DNA of 64,000 bases from positions 107,962 to 171,961 of the forward strand of contig CADAJS010000001.1 in NCBI GenBank assembly GCA_902788315.1, read 5' to 3'. Below the pieces are notes generated by a model. That model ran no database searches, had not been told where the DNA came from, and saw only the letters and a list, made by a program, of their open reading frames with translations. Position 1 is the stretch's first letter; each line of letters opens with the position of its first letter. The DNA comes from an uncultured Bacteroidales bacterium. Lineage in GTDB: Bacteria > Bacteroidota > Bacteroidia > Bacteroidales > Bacteroidaceae. The position numbers and the translations under genes were made by a program. This document shows, one piece after another, positions 27,951 to 36,769 of this stretch.

Positions 27951-28016
27951 AGACGGCCCGAGCCATCCAGTCAGACGCCTCGGGCCGTCCGAATAGACGC
28001 CCCGGGCCGTCTAACC
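27951..28016 (+). repeat. 22-bp tandem repeat with GACGCCCCGGGCCGTC-like core
   Basis: Three units start at 27951, 27973 and 27995, each with a 16-bp near-palindrome (GACGsCCCGrGsCGTC). The wider gap 27735-28302 is otherwise empty of supported genes; 28010-28140 is a C-rich, low-complexity stretch. Confidence 0.75.
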
Positions 28017-28302
28017 GTCCGCCCCGAGCCTTTCTCCGTTCAGACCCGACTCCATCTCCCTCCAGAGTCGGCTCCTCGTCCCTCCCGGCCCGGCTCCCCG
28101 TCCCTCCTCGCTCGGCGCTGCCGCTATGCCTTTAACCCGAATCACACAGACGATGGACAGAGACTCGGCGGATTTGCCCCTGTTGGCAGTGCCCGAGCGA
28201 ATCAAGAATAAGCCCAAATCGTACAAGGGGGGGCGAGGAATGTCGCGCCGGAAACAGGGGGGGTATGCCGGGAGAGGCGGAAAGACATGCCAAAACTAGC
28301 GT

Positions 28303-28344
28303 AGAAGAAAGGTGCTACAGGAGGAAACGTCCTCTCGAAGCACC
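28303..28344 (-). terminator. Probable terminator of the arylacetate/IOR operon
   Basis: Minus-strand hairpin: outer stem GGTGCT/AGCACC (28311-28316 with 28339-28344) and inner GAGGA/TCCTC, followed by TTTCTTCT, about 50 bp after the ACT gene. The internal bulges make it weaker than the others. Confidence 0.5.
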
Positions 28345-28392
28345 CTTCAGCTACGCTCAGAGTGGCAAGTCAGCACTGTGTATTGCAAGCGC

Positions 28393-28821
28393 TCACACCA
28401 TCTTAGCCAGGTCGGCCTCGGTGATGTAGCTCAGCTGATTGTCAAGAATCGTCTGGCGAGCCAGTTCAGCATTCTCGGTGCGGAAGACCAGGATGCCCTT
28501 GCCGGCCAGCAGGAACGAATAGAGATAGGAGATGCTGATGTGGGCACGACTGAATGTCTCGATGGCCTCGGCAGCACGTCCCGGCTGGTTGTCCAACTCG
28601 AGTGCGAAGACGTTGGAGAGCGAGACTGGCACACCGGCACGCTTCAGTTCCTCGCAGGCCCGCTGCGGTTCGGAGCAGATGAGACGGTAGATGCCATACT
28701 CGGCCGTATCGGCAATGGTGGAGGCAATGATCTGTATCTTAGCCTCCTTCAGTACTTCGAGCACTTTGATTAGCGTGCCCGAGCGGTTCTCGATGAAGAT
28801 GGATAGTTGAATGATAGTCAT
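28393..28821 (-). CDS. Tandem ACT-domain protein
   Basis: 142 residues made of two ACT domains (about 3-68 and 72-140). The first begins IIQLSIFIENRSGTLIKVLEVL; the second contains LELDNQPGRAAEAIETF. No catalytic domain is present. ACT domains usually bind amino acids. As the last gene of an operon for aromatic 2-oxo acid and arylacetate metabolism, it is probably a small-molecule sensor or modulator, perhaps for aromatic amino acids or phenylacetate; this role is inference. 79 bp after paaK copy 1. Confidence 0.75.
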   Translation of the reverse strand: MTIIQLSIFIENRSGTLIKVLEVLKEAKIQIIASTIADTAEYGIYRLICSEPQRACEELKRAGVPVSLSNVFALELDNQPGRAAEAIETFSRAHISISYLYSFLLAGKGILVFRTENAELARQTILDNQLSYITEADLAKMV

Positions 28822-28900
28822 ATTGGAAAATTTAATACTTAATTCATGATTCTTGATTCAAAATTCAGAGCCACGTACACTGACTAACATGGGCGGGGGC

Positions 28901-30214
28901 TTACTGGTACACTTTCCGCTTATCCACTACGCGGACAGCTTTGCCTTCGCTCACAGGCAGCGTGCCGCGGGGCACGAGGCGCACGTGAGGCGTGAGCAGT
29001 ATCTCGTCTTTCAGCGCGCGTGTGATGTCCCGGCCCAGCTGCTGCAGACGCGAGTAGTCGTCGGTGAACATCTCGGCCAGCTCCACCTCGACGGTCATAT
29101 TGTCATTGTCCTGGTCGGTGGTCAGTGTAATGAGGTAGTTGTTTCCCAGCTCGGGGAACTGCATGAGAATCTTCTCTATCTGAATGGGGAAGATGTTCAC
29201 GCCGCGCAGCACCATCATGTCATCCGAACGACCACGCATGCGGTCGAGGCGGATATGATTGCGTCCACAGGGGCATGTACGGCCCAGCACACGGGTAAGG
29301 TCACGGGTGCGGTAGCGCAGTAGTGGCATGGCCTCGCGGCAGAGAGTGGTCAGTACCAGTTCGCCAATCTCTCCATCGGGTACTGGCTCGAGCGTCTCCG
29401 GATCGACAATCTCGACAATGTAATAGTCTTCCCAGAAGTGGAGTCCGTTCTGCTCCGGACACTCGAAGCCCACACCGGGTCCGCACATCTCGCTCATGCC
29501 AAACGAGTTGTAGGCTTTGACGCCCATCATCTGTTCGATGCGTTGGCGCTGCTCCTCCGAATGTGGCTCAGCGCCGATGGCCAGGACCTTGAGCTTTGTG
29601 TCGCGACGAGGATCGACGCCCTGCTCCTGCATCACCTCATAGAGGCGGGTGACATACGAGGGTACTGCATGGATGGCTGTGGTGCCGAAGTCCTTGATGA
29701 ACTTGATCTGGCGCAACGAGTTGCCTGCAGCCGCGGGCACGGTGAGCATGCCCAGACGCTCGGCACCATACTGGAAGCCCAGTCCGCCCGTGAACATGCC
29801 GTAGCCAGACGAGTTCTGGAACACGTCGTCGGGGCGCAGACCCACCATCCAGAGGTTACGCGCCACCTGGTTGGCCCACTCATCAAGGTCCTTCTGCGTG
29901 TGCAGGATGACAGTGGGATTACCGGTGGTGCCACTGCTGGAGTGGAGGCGCACACACTGGCGCAGGGGGACACACGACATTCCAAAGGGATAAGTGTCGC
30001 GCAGGTCTTGCTTGGTGGTGAATGGCAGCTTTCGCACGTCGGAGAGCGTCTGTATGTCGTCGGGCGTGATACCGGCCTCACGGAATTTCTTCTGGTAGAA
30101 CTCGTTTTTCATGCACTGGGCGATAGTCTCTTTGAGGCGTTTCAGTTGGAAAGCCTCAATTTGCTCGCGCGACATCGTTTCGCGTTCGGGATTGAAATAA
30201 GGTGAATTGTTCAT
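28901..30214 (-). CDS. paaK: Phenylacetate-CoA ligase (copy 1)
   Basis: 437 residues, normal for PaaK. LHSSSGTTGNPTVILHT is the AMP-binding P-loop, FGMSEMCGPGVGFEC the second adenylate-binding block, RYRTRDLTRVL the hinge region, and RMRGRSDDMMVLRGVNIFP the C-terminal domain motif. Reaction: phenylacetate (or another arylacetate) + ATP + CoA to the CoA thioester, AMP and PPi. Eight bp downstream of the second ligase. The two copies differ widely and may prefer different arylacetates (phenyl-, hydroxyphenyl- or indoleacetate). Confidence 0.9.
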   Translation of the reverse strand: MNNSPYFNPERETMSREQIEAFQLKRLKETIAQCMKNEFYQKKFREAGITPDDIQTLSDVRKLPFTTKQDLRDTYPFGMSCVPLRQCVRLHSSSGTTGNPTVILHTQKDLDEWANQVARNLWMVGLRPDDVFQNSSGYGMFTGGLGFQYGAERLGMLTVPAAAGNSLRQIKFIKDFGTTAIHAVPSYVTRLYEVMQEQGVDPRRDTKLKVLAIGAEPHSEEQRQRIEQMMGVKAYNSFGMSEMCGPGVGFECPEQNGLHFWEDYYIVEIVDPETLEPVPDGEIGELVLTTLCREAMPLLRYRTRDLTRVLGRTCPCGRNHIRLDRMRGRSDDMMVLRGVNIFPIQIEKILMQFPELGNNYLITLTTDQDNDNMTVEVELAEMFTDDYSRLQQLGRDITRALKDEILLTPHVRLVPRGTLPVSEGKAVRVVDKRKVYQ

Positions 30215-30222
30215 AATGCTAT

Positions 30223-31530
30223 TTAAAGTTTTCTCTTGTCAATCACATGCACACTCTTTCCTTGCGAGCGTTCGATGGTGCCGGGTGCCTTGAGCTGCAC
30301 CTTGGCCGCAATGCTAAGCACGCTCTTCAGCTTGCCGGCAAGTTTCTTTTCGAGCTGGTCAACTGCGGCTGGAGTATCAAAGGTCGAGGTGAAGACCTCC
30401 TGACGCATCTCCACCTGCACCTGCAATGTATCGAGATTGTTCACTCGGTCCACGACGAGCATGTAGCGCGGTGCGAACTCTTGCATAGAAAGTACGACGC
30501 TCTCTACCTGCGACGGGAATACGTTGATACCTCGGATGATGAGCATGTCGTCGCTTCGACCCTCGATGCGCCCCATACGGATATTCGTGCGGCCACACTG
30601 GCATTCGCCGGGCAACAGCGAGCAGAGATCGCGAGTGCGATAGCGTAGCAGCGGCATGCCCTCCTTGGTCAGCGTGGTGAACACCAGTTCGCCCGTCTGC
30701 CCCAACGGTAGCGGCTCCAGTGTCGTGGGGTTGATAATCTCGGGATAGAAGTGGTCCTCGTTGATATGCGAACCATGCTGTTCCTGACACTCGTAGCTGA
30801 CGCTGGGACCCATAATCTCGCTCAGACCGTAGATATTATAGCCCTTCAGTCCCAGCCGCAACTCAATCTCCCGACGCATCTGCTCGGTCCACGGTTCGGC
30901 ACCGAAGGCACCCACTCGCAGCCGGACGTCCTCCTTCCGGATGCCCATCTTGTCCATCGTCTCGGCCAGGTATAGCGCGTACGACGGGGTACAGGCAATG
31001 CCCGTGACGCCCAGGTCACGAATCAGTTTGAGGTGCTTCTCCGTGTTGCCCGTCCCGGCAGGAATTACAGAAGCGCCCATGTGCTCCACCCCATAATGGG
31101 CACCCAGTCCGCCAGTGAACAGCCCATAGCCATAGGCTACAGAGAAGATGTCTTCGCGTGTCACGCCAAAGGCCGTCAGACAGCGAGCCATACACTCGCT
31201 CCAGATACCGACATCCTTGCGCGTATAGCCCACGATAGTAGGGTTTCCCGTAGTGCCGCTGGAGGCATGCACACGGATAATCTCGCTCTGCGGGGCCGCC
31301 TGCAAGCCGAACGGATAATTGTCACGCAGATCCTTCTTCGTGGTAAAGGGCAGTTTGGTGATGTCCTCGATGGTCTTGATATCATCGGGGAGGATGTCCA
31401 GTTCCTGCAACTTGTGACGATAGAAAGGCACGTTGTGATAGACGTACTCCACGATGTTATGCAATCGTTTACCTTGAAGCTCGCGCATCTTATCGTGGCT
31501 CAAGCACTCCATTGTCGGATTATAAATCAT
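30223..31530 (-). CDS. Phenylacetate-CoA ligase (copy 2)
   Basis: 435 residues with the same signatures: VHASSGTTGNPTIVGYT, YGLSEIMGPSVSYEC, RYRTRDLCSLLPGECQCGRTN and RIEGRSDDMLIIRGINVFPSQVE. It follows the aminotransferase gene after 55 bp and precedes copy 1 by 8 bp. Two ligases beside an indolepyruvate oxidoreductase suggest that more than one aryl acid is handled. ATG at 31530 was used. Confidence 0.9.
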   Translation of the reverse strand: MIYNPTMECLSHDKMRELQGKRLHNIVEYVYHNVPFYRHKLQELDILPDDIKTIEDITKLPFTTKKDLRDNYPFGLQAAPQSEIIRVHASSGTTGNPTIVGYTRKDVGIWSECMARCLTAFGVTREDIFSVAYGYGLFTGGLGAHYGVEHMGASVIPAGTGNTEKHLKLIRDLGVTGIACTPSYALYLAETMDKMGIRKEDVRLRVGAFGAEPWTEQMRREIELRLGLKGYNIYGLSEIMGPSVSYECQEQHGSHINEDHFYPEIINPTTLEPLPLGQTGELVFTTLTKEGMPLLRYRTRDLCSLLPGECQCGRTNIRMGRIEGRSDDMLIIRGINVFPSQVESVVLSMQEFAPRYMLVVDRVNNLDTLQVQVEMRQEVFTSTFDTPAAVDQLEKKLAGKLKSVLSIAAKVQLKAPGTIERSQGKSVHVIDKRKL

Positions 31531-31585
31531 ACTCGTTCAGTTCATAATACGTTATTCATTATACCTCATCAGGGATGCCCTAATT

Positions 31586-32914
31586 CTACCGGTTCTCTGG
31601 TCGTCCTGCAGAGTGGTTCTTCTCGAATATCTGCATCCGTTCATCAAGCGGCTCGTACTGATGTTCTTCGATAAAAGAGGTGCACACGCGCAAGCCTTCC
31701 TGCTGAGAGCCTGTAGTCAGCAGGCTGATGGCCGAGACACCATAATACATCAGTTCGCGAGCCAGCTCGCCGCTGGTCATGCCCGGATAGCCAATGGTGA
31801 AATAAAAACCATCGGCCACAGGCTCGTCCAGGTCCTTGTCGTACACCACGTAGAAACCGTGGCGCGTGAAAATCTCCTTCAGTCGGCGGGCACGCTCGCC
31901 ATAGACAGCCACCTCGCGCCGGAAATCGTACGTGCCGTCGCTGGCTGCCTTGAACATGGCCGAAAGAGCGTACTGTGCCGAGTGGCTGGTACCGGATGAC
32001 AAAGCATAGAGCATGCGGGTGGAGAAGACCGGCCCGAAGGCCAGACCCTCGTAGCGCGAGGCCAGGTCTGGATAGTGACGATGGAAGAGAGCGTCTGAAA
32101 TGCAGGTCACGCCGATGCGCTCGCCGGCATAGCTGAATGCCTTGGAACCACTGATGAGCAGGATATAGTTGTCCGTGTATCGGCCCACCGTAGGCTGATA
32201 GGGCGGATGAAACGGCATGCTCAGTTCCTTGCGGAAGTCCATGGCAAAGTAGGCCAAATCCTCCATTACGACTGCGTCATAGCGCGTGGCCAGCGTGCCG
32301 ATGGTGTGCAGCTCGTCTTCATTCAGACATATCCACGACGGATTGTTGGGGTTCGAATATACGATGGCGCAAATGTTGCCGCGGGAGAGGTAGCTCTCCA
32401 ACTTCGGGCCCAGGCGCTCGCCACGATAGTCATAGACATCGAAGGTCTCATACTTGACACCCATCACCTGCAGCTGCATCTTCTGTACCGGAAAACCGGG
32501 ATCGATGAAGAGCACGGTGTCGCGACGGCGGTCGCACTGAGAACAGGTGAGGAAGGAGGCAAACGTGCCCTGCATGCTGCCACTCACCGGGATACATCCC
32601 TCGGGGGCAACATCCAGCCCGATGAAGGCCTTCACAAAACGCGAGGCTTCACGCTTCAGCTCAGGCAGTCCCTGGATGTTGGGATACAGACTGGCAATAC
32701 CATTCTGCAAAGCCTTCACCTGAGCGTCCACACCTATCTGGGCTGCGGGCAATCCGGGGATGCCCATCTCCATCTTGACAAATTCGACGCCAGAACGTTT
32801 CTCGGCCAGCGAAGCCGTGAGTTTCACCTCGCGGATGGTGGCCTTGGCAAAGTCCTGAATGTCCAGCTCTCGGATGATGTCATCGACAAGCTGGCGGGGT
32901 ATCGGGGTATTCAT
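31586..32914 (-). CDS. PLP-dependent class I/II aminotransferase
   Basis: 442 residues from ATG 32914 (a GTG one codon earlier is less likely). Fold-type I: YSNPNNPSWIC (substrate and PLP Asn), EDLAYFAMD (Asp to the pyridine N), LISGSKAFSYAGERIG (Schiff-base Lys and phosphate-binding Arg) and an Arg near LRVCTSF for the substrate carboxylate. Position between paaK and iorB suggests interconversion of aromatic amino acids and aryl-pyruvates, feeding or draining IorAB. Exact amino donor unknown. Confidence 0.82.
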   Translation of the reverse strand: MNTPIPRQLVDDIIRELDIQDFAKATIREVKLTASLAEKRSGVEFVKMEMGIPGLPAAQIGVDAQVKALQNGIASLYPNIQGLPELKREASRFVKAFIGLDVAPEGCIPVSGSMQGTFASFLTCSQCDRRRDTVLFIDPGFPVQKMQLQVMGVKYETFDVYDYRGERLGPKLESYLSRGNICAIVYSNPNNPSWICLNEDELHTIGTLATRYDAVVMEDLAYFAMDFRKELSMPFHPPYQPTVGRYTDNYILLISGSKAFSYAGERIGVTCISDALFHRHYPDLASRYEGLAFGPVFSTRMLYALSSGTSHSAQYALSAMFKAASDGTYDFRREVAVYGERARRLKEIFTRHGFYVVYDKDLDEPVADGFYFTIGYPGMTSGELARELMYYGVSAISLLTTGSQQEGLRVCTSFIEEHQYEPLDERMQIFEKNHSAGRPENR

Positions 32915-32944
32915 CACTATAAACTACAAATTAAAGACCATGAA

Positions 32945-33517
32945 CTACGACTGCGCCTGCTTCCCGATAGCCAAAGCCTTGATGTTAGCTTCGACGACAG
33001 CCTCGCCCTTACGGCCGAAGACACGACGCAATGCATCTTCCAGTTTCTCGTATTCAATGCCCAGCGCCTTCTGAGCCGCACCGAGCAAGATAATATTGGC
33101 CGAGCGGGGCACTCCCCCATCGCGCGCCAAAGCCTCGATGTCAAGCGATATGACGTGAGGCAACTGGTTTAGGTCGCGACGGATGACATCCATGTCGGGA
33201 TAGTTAGGGATGTTCACAAAGGGGGTGTTCGAGGTGATAACCCATCCCTCAGGACTGAGGAAGGGCAGGTAGCGCAAGGCTTCCATAGGCTCCATTGAGA
33301 TGATGACATCGGCACCGCCACGCGGGATGAGATCACTATGGATGGGCGACGAGGAAATGCGCAGGTTCGACTGCACATCGCCGCCACGCTGTGACATGCC
33401 GTGCACTTCAGCCTGCTTAATATAAAGGTTCTCGTTCATGGCAGCCTCGCCGATGACCGTGGCAATGGAGAGGATGCCCTGTCCGCCCACGCCGCACAAT
33501 ATGATGTCTGTTTTCAT
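32945..33517 (-). CDS. iorB: Indolepyruvate oxidoreductase subunit beta
   Basis: 190 residues of the pyruvate:ferredoxin oxidoreductase gamma-type domain: DIILCGVGGQGILSIATVIG at the N-terminus, EVHGMSQRGGDVQSNLRIS, and DIEALARDGGVPRSANIILLG. Its start overlaps the stop of iorA (ATGA), so the two are translationally coupled, matching an obligate heterodimer. Together they convert aryl-pyruvates plus CoA into arylacetyl-CoA, CO2 and reduced ferredoxin, reversibly. Confidence 0.92.
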   Translation of the reverse strand: MKTDIILCGVGGQGILSIATVIGEAAMNENLYIKQAEVHGMSQRGGDVQSNLRISSSPIHSDLIPRGGADVIISMEPMEALRYLPFLSPEGWVITSNTPFVNIPNYPDMDVIRRDLNQLPHVISLDIEALARDGGVPRSANIILLGAAQKALGIEYEKLEDALRRVFGRKGEAVVEANIKALAIGKQAQS

Positions 33518-35130
33518 TGTTTCTCCTCCTTTGCTTTACGTTGCTTTAAATGGCGCTGCAGGGTCTGAATACACTCGCGTCGCGGAATGATGACCGAGGT
33601 GCCGGGATAGTCAATCTCGGCCTTGATGATACGTGTAATCTCAGGCATGTTCTTAGGCAGAGGCACCACGACGTGGAGGTGCTCCTCGCTGAGTCCAAGT
33701 CCGCGGCAGATGGCCTCGAACTTGCTGGTGCCTGCCGAGTCCTGCCCGCCCGTCATGGCCGTCGTAAGATTATCGCTGATGATTACCGTAATGTTGCTGT
33801 TCTCATTGATGGCATCGAGCAGACCCGTCATACCGCTGTGTGTGAAGGTGGAGTCTCCGATGATAGCCACCGCCGGCCACTGCCCGGCATCGGCAGCCCC
33901 CTTGGCCATGGTGATGCTGGCCCCCATGTCCACACAGGAGTGGATGGCCTTGTAGGGAGGAAGGAAACCCAACGTGTAGCACCCGATGTCACCAAAGACA
34001 CGAGGATGCTCGTAACCACGCAACACTTCGTTCAGCGCTGTATAAACATCACGATGGCCGCAACCTTGGCACAAGGCTGGCGGACGCGGCACCACATCCT
34101 CACACGGGGCAAAACTTTCGCCCGTGGGCAGGCCGAGTGCAGCTCGCACGATGTCGGGATTAAGTTCGCCCGTGCGTGGCAGTTCGCCCGAGAGGCGACC
34201 CTTGACTTGTGTATTGCCTGGCATCACGCCTCGCAGCATGTCCTCGATGAAGGGCTGACCCTCCTCGACCACCAGCACGCTTTCACACTCGGCACACATG
34301 CGGCGCACAAGTTGCTTCGGCAAGGGGTACTGCGAAATCTTTAGTACCGGATAAGGACAACCCGAAGGGAAGCATTCGTTCACATAGTTGTAGGCAATAC
34401 CGCTGGCAATGATGCCCATCGACAAGTCGGTCCCAGCCTCGTACTTATTATATACAGAAGCCTCTGCATCATTCTCAAGTTGAACCTGCTGCGCCGTGAC
34501 AACAATATTGCGACGGCGGGCATTGGCCGGGAGCAGCACCCAGTGGCTGGCCTCTGCATCGTAGTTCATCGGATTCTCCTGGCGCGGTTCGTCGGCCACC
34601 TGGACGACAGCACGTGAATGTGCCATGCGCGTCGTGACGCGCATCAGTACGGGCAACTGCTGCCGTTCCGAGTATTCGAAGGCCACGGCCATCATGTCGT
34701 AGGCCTCCTGCTGGCTGCTTGGCTCAAAGGTGGGCACCATGGCAAAACGGCCATAGAAACGGCTGTCCTGCTCGTCCTGCGAGGAATGCATCGAGGGATC
34801 GTCGGCAGCCAATACCACCAGTCCGCCATTGACACCAGTCATAGCCGAATTAACAAATGGGTCGGCACAGACGTTCATGCCCACATGTTTCATACACACC
34901 AGAGCGCGCTTGCCCATAAATGACATACCCAAGGCTGCCTCCATGGCAGTCTTTTCGTTCGTACTCCAGCGGCAGTGAATGCCACGCTCGCGTGCCAGCG
35001 AGTCGTTCTGAATAAACTCAGTAATCTCGGTGGACGGTGTTCCCGGATAGGCATACACGCCCGACAAGCCAGCATGAATGGCACCGAGGGCTATGGCTTC
35101 GTCGCCCAACAAAAGTTTCTTTCTTGACAT
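33514..35130 (-). CDS. iorA: Indolepyruvate oxidoreductase subunit alpha
   Basis: 538 residues. Pyrimidine-binding domain first (LLLGDEAIALGAIHAGLSGVY, YPGTPSTEI), then the TPP-binding domain with CQGCGHRDVY, GDIGCYTLGFLPPYK and GDSTFTHSG...NSNITVIISDN. Archaeal IorA proteins extend into a C-terminal 2x[4Fe-4S] ferredoxin domain. This one ends shortly after GTSVIIPRRECIQ with no CxxCxxC, so electrons must pass to a separate carrier. I believe shortened forms are normal in Bacteroidetes. Overlaps iorB by 4 bp. Confidence 0.92.
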   Translation of the reverse strand: MSRKKLLLGDEAIALGAIHAGLSGVYAYPGTPSTEITEFIQNDSLARERGIHCRWSTNEKTAMEAALGMSFMGKRALVCMKHVGMNVCADPFVNSAMTGVNGGLVVLAADDPSMHSSQDEQDSRFYGRFAMVPTFEPSSQQEAYDMMAVAFEYSERQQLPVLMRVTTRMAHSRAVVQVADEPRQENPMNYDAEASHWVLLPANARRRNIVVTAQQVQLENDAEASVYNKYEAGTDLSMGIIASGIAYNYVNECFPSGCPYPVLKISQYPLPKQLVRRMCAECESVLVVEEGQPFIEDMLRGVMPGNTQVKGRLSGELPRTGELNPDIVRAALGLPTGESFAPCEDVVPRPPALCQGCGHRDVYTALNEVLRGYEHPRVFGDIGCYTLGFLPPYKAIHSCVDMGASITMAKGAADAGQWPAVAIIGDSTFTHSGMTGLLDAINENSNITVIISDNLTTAMTGGQDSAGTSKFEAICRGLGLSEEHLHVVVPLPKNMPEITRIIKAEIDYPGTSVIIPRRECIQTLQRHLKQRKAKEEKQ

Positions 35131-35168
35131 CTTGTCTTGCTTTGTTACTCTATATTATAATTGTAGTG

Positions 35169-36701
35169 CTATTTCTTTTCGTAGCATTTGAATATCTGAT
35201 CCACATCCTGTGTGGGAAGCTTCGGTGTGAACAGGCTGACTATCCACACCACAGGGAACCCGCCCACCATGGCAATGGCGCCACAGTTGATAGGATTGGC
35301 GATGGCATTGCCCGAGAGCATATTGACCACAATCAGGCCCACTCCCCAGACAAAGCTGGCCCACACGGCAGCACGGGTGACTCCCTTCCAGTAGAGGCCC
35401 AGCAGGAATGGAGCCAGAAAGGCACCTGCCAGGGCGCCCCACGAGATACCCATTAGCTGAGCGATAAACGTGGGAGGATTCAGGGCGATGAGTAGCGAGA
35501 TGGCGATAAAAAAGACGATAAGCACACGCATCACCACCACCTTGCGACGTTCGATGTCACCCTTTACACTGTCGTCAATCTCGCCGGACTGCACCTCCTC
35601 GGCCGAGGCTTTCTTGTCCCGATAAATCAGGTCGAGCGTCATCGTCGAACTGGACGTGAGTACCAGACCAGCCAGCGTGGACATCGAGGCTGCAAGCACG
35701 AGAAGCACCACGAGGCCGATAATGGCATCGTTCAGCGTGACAAGCATCGAGGGGACAATACTGTCAAAGGCCACCTTGCCGTTTACGTAGATGGCCGGAC
35801 TGTCAAAGAGTCGTCCGAAGCCACCGAGGAAATAGCAGCCACCAGCCACCAAGAAGGCAAAGACGGTGGAGATGATGGTGCCACGTCGCACGGCTGCCTC
35901 ATCGGTAATGGAATAGAACTTGCCCACCATCTGCGGCAGTCCCCATGTGCCGAGCGATGTAAGGACGACGACTCCCAGAAGATTCCATGGGTCGGGACCC
36001 AGCAGAGTGGCAAACATACCATTCTCCTGCGGATTAGCATCCGAGGGCAGCGAGGCCAGCTTCGACACAGCCGTAGAGAGACCTCCCTGGCTGTTAATCA
36101 CAGCCACGATGACCAGGATGATGCCGAAAAGCATGATACAGCCCTGGATGAAGTCGTTGATAGCCGTGGCCTTGTAACCGCCCAGAATGACATAGACTGC
36201 AGTGAGCATTGCCATCGTGATGGCACAGTATATATAAGGTATGCCAAAGCCCATCTCGAAGAGGGTTGAGATGCCCTTATAGACTCCAGCCGTATAGGGA
36301 ATCAGGAAAACGAATGCAATGATCGAGGCCACCACGCGCAGCGACTGGCTCCCATATCGGATACCGAAGAAGTCGGGCATCGTGCGCGAACCGATATACT
36401 GAGTCATCACCTTGGTCCGGCGTCCCAGTATGATCCACGCCAGCAGCGAACCGATGATGGCATTGCCGATGCCGATCCATGTGGCCGAGAGGCCATACTT
36501 CCATCCAAACTGTCCGGCATAGCCGATAAAGACCACTGCCGAGAAATAACTGGTGCCATAGGCAAAGGCGGTGAGCCAGCCACCCACCGAACGTCCGCCA
36601 AGCACGAAACCATCCACCGAGTTGGCCTGCTTGCGGGAATATATTCCAACTCCTACCATCACGAGGAGAAAGATAACTGTCAAGAAGATTCTGAGAAACA
36701 T
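35169..36701 (-). CDS. Sodium:solute symporter (SSS family)
   Basis: 510 residues and about 13 transmembrane segments. RKQANSVDGFVLGGRSVGGWLTA, AYGTSYFSAVVFIGYAG and SLGTWGLPQMVGKFY match the PutP/PanF-type SSS family. Family members use Na+ to take up proline, pantothenate, or aromatic and other acids. Located between the porin and iorA in one orientation with short gaps (38 and 68 bp). It may import an arylacetate or amino acid used by the operon; the substrate is inference. Confidence 0.85.
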   Translation of the reverse strand: MFLRIFLTVIFLLVMVGVGIYSRKQANSVDGFVLGGRSVGGWLTAFAYGTSYFSAVVFIGYAGQFGWKYGLSATWIGIGNAIIGSLLAWIILGRRTKVMTQYIGSRTMPDFFGIRYGSQSLRVVASIIAFVFLIPYTAGVYKGISTLFEMGFGIPYIYCAITMAMLTAVYVILGGYKATAINDFIQGCIMLFGIILVIVAVINSQGGLSTAVSKLASLPSDANPQENGMFATLLGPDPWNLLGVVVLTSLGTWGLPQMVGKFYSITDEAAVRRGTIISTVFAFLVAGGCYFLGGFGRLFDSPAIYVNGKVAFDSIVPSMLVTLNDAIIGLVVLLVLAASMSTLAGLVLTSSSTMTLDLIYRDKKASAEEVQSGEIDDSVKGDIERRKVVVMRVLIVFFIAISLLIALNPPTFIAQLMGISWGALAGAFLAPFLLGLYWKGVTRAAVWASFVWGVGLIVVNMLSGNAIANPINCGAIAMVGGFPVVWIVSLFTPKLPTQDVDQIFKCYEKK

Positions 36702-36769
36702 ATTGCGATCTACAATTTACTGATTAAAGGTTTAATGATTTACTATATGACGATTAATGCGGGCCGGTT

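Noticed and set aside
27954..28140. Possible structured RNA in the C-rich stretch
   Set aside because: Apart from the 22-bp repeats, the folding is what GC-rich sequence would give by chance; no conserved RNA motif was recognised.
33514..35130. IorA truncated by mutation because it lacks a ferredoxin domain
   Set aside because: The frame ends cleanly with a coupled overlap to iorB, and short IorA proteins appear normal in this phylum as far as I recall.
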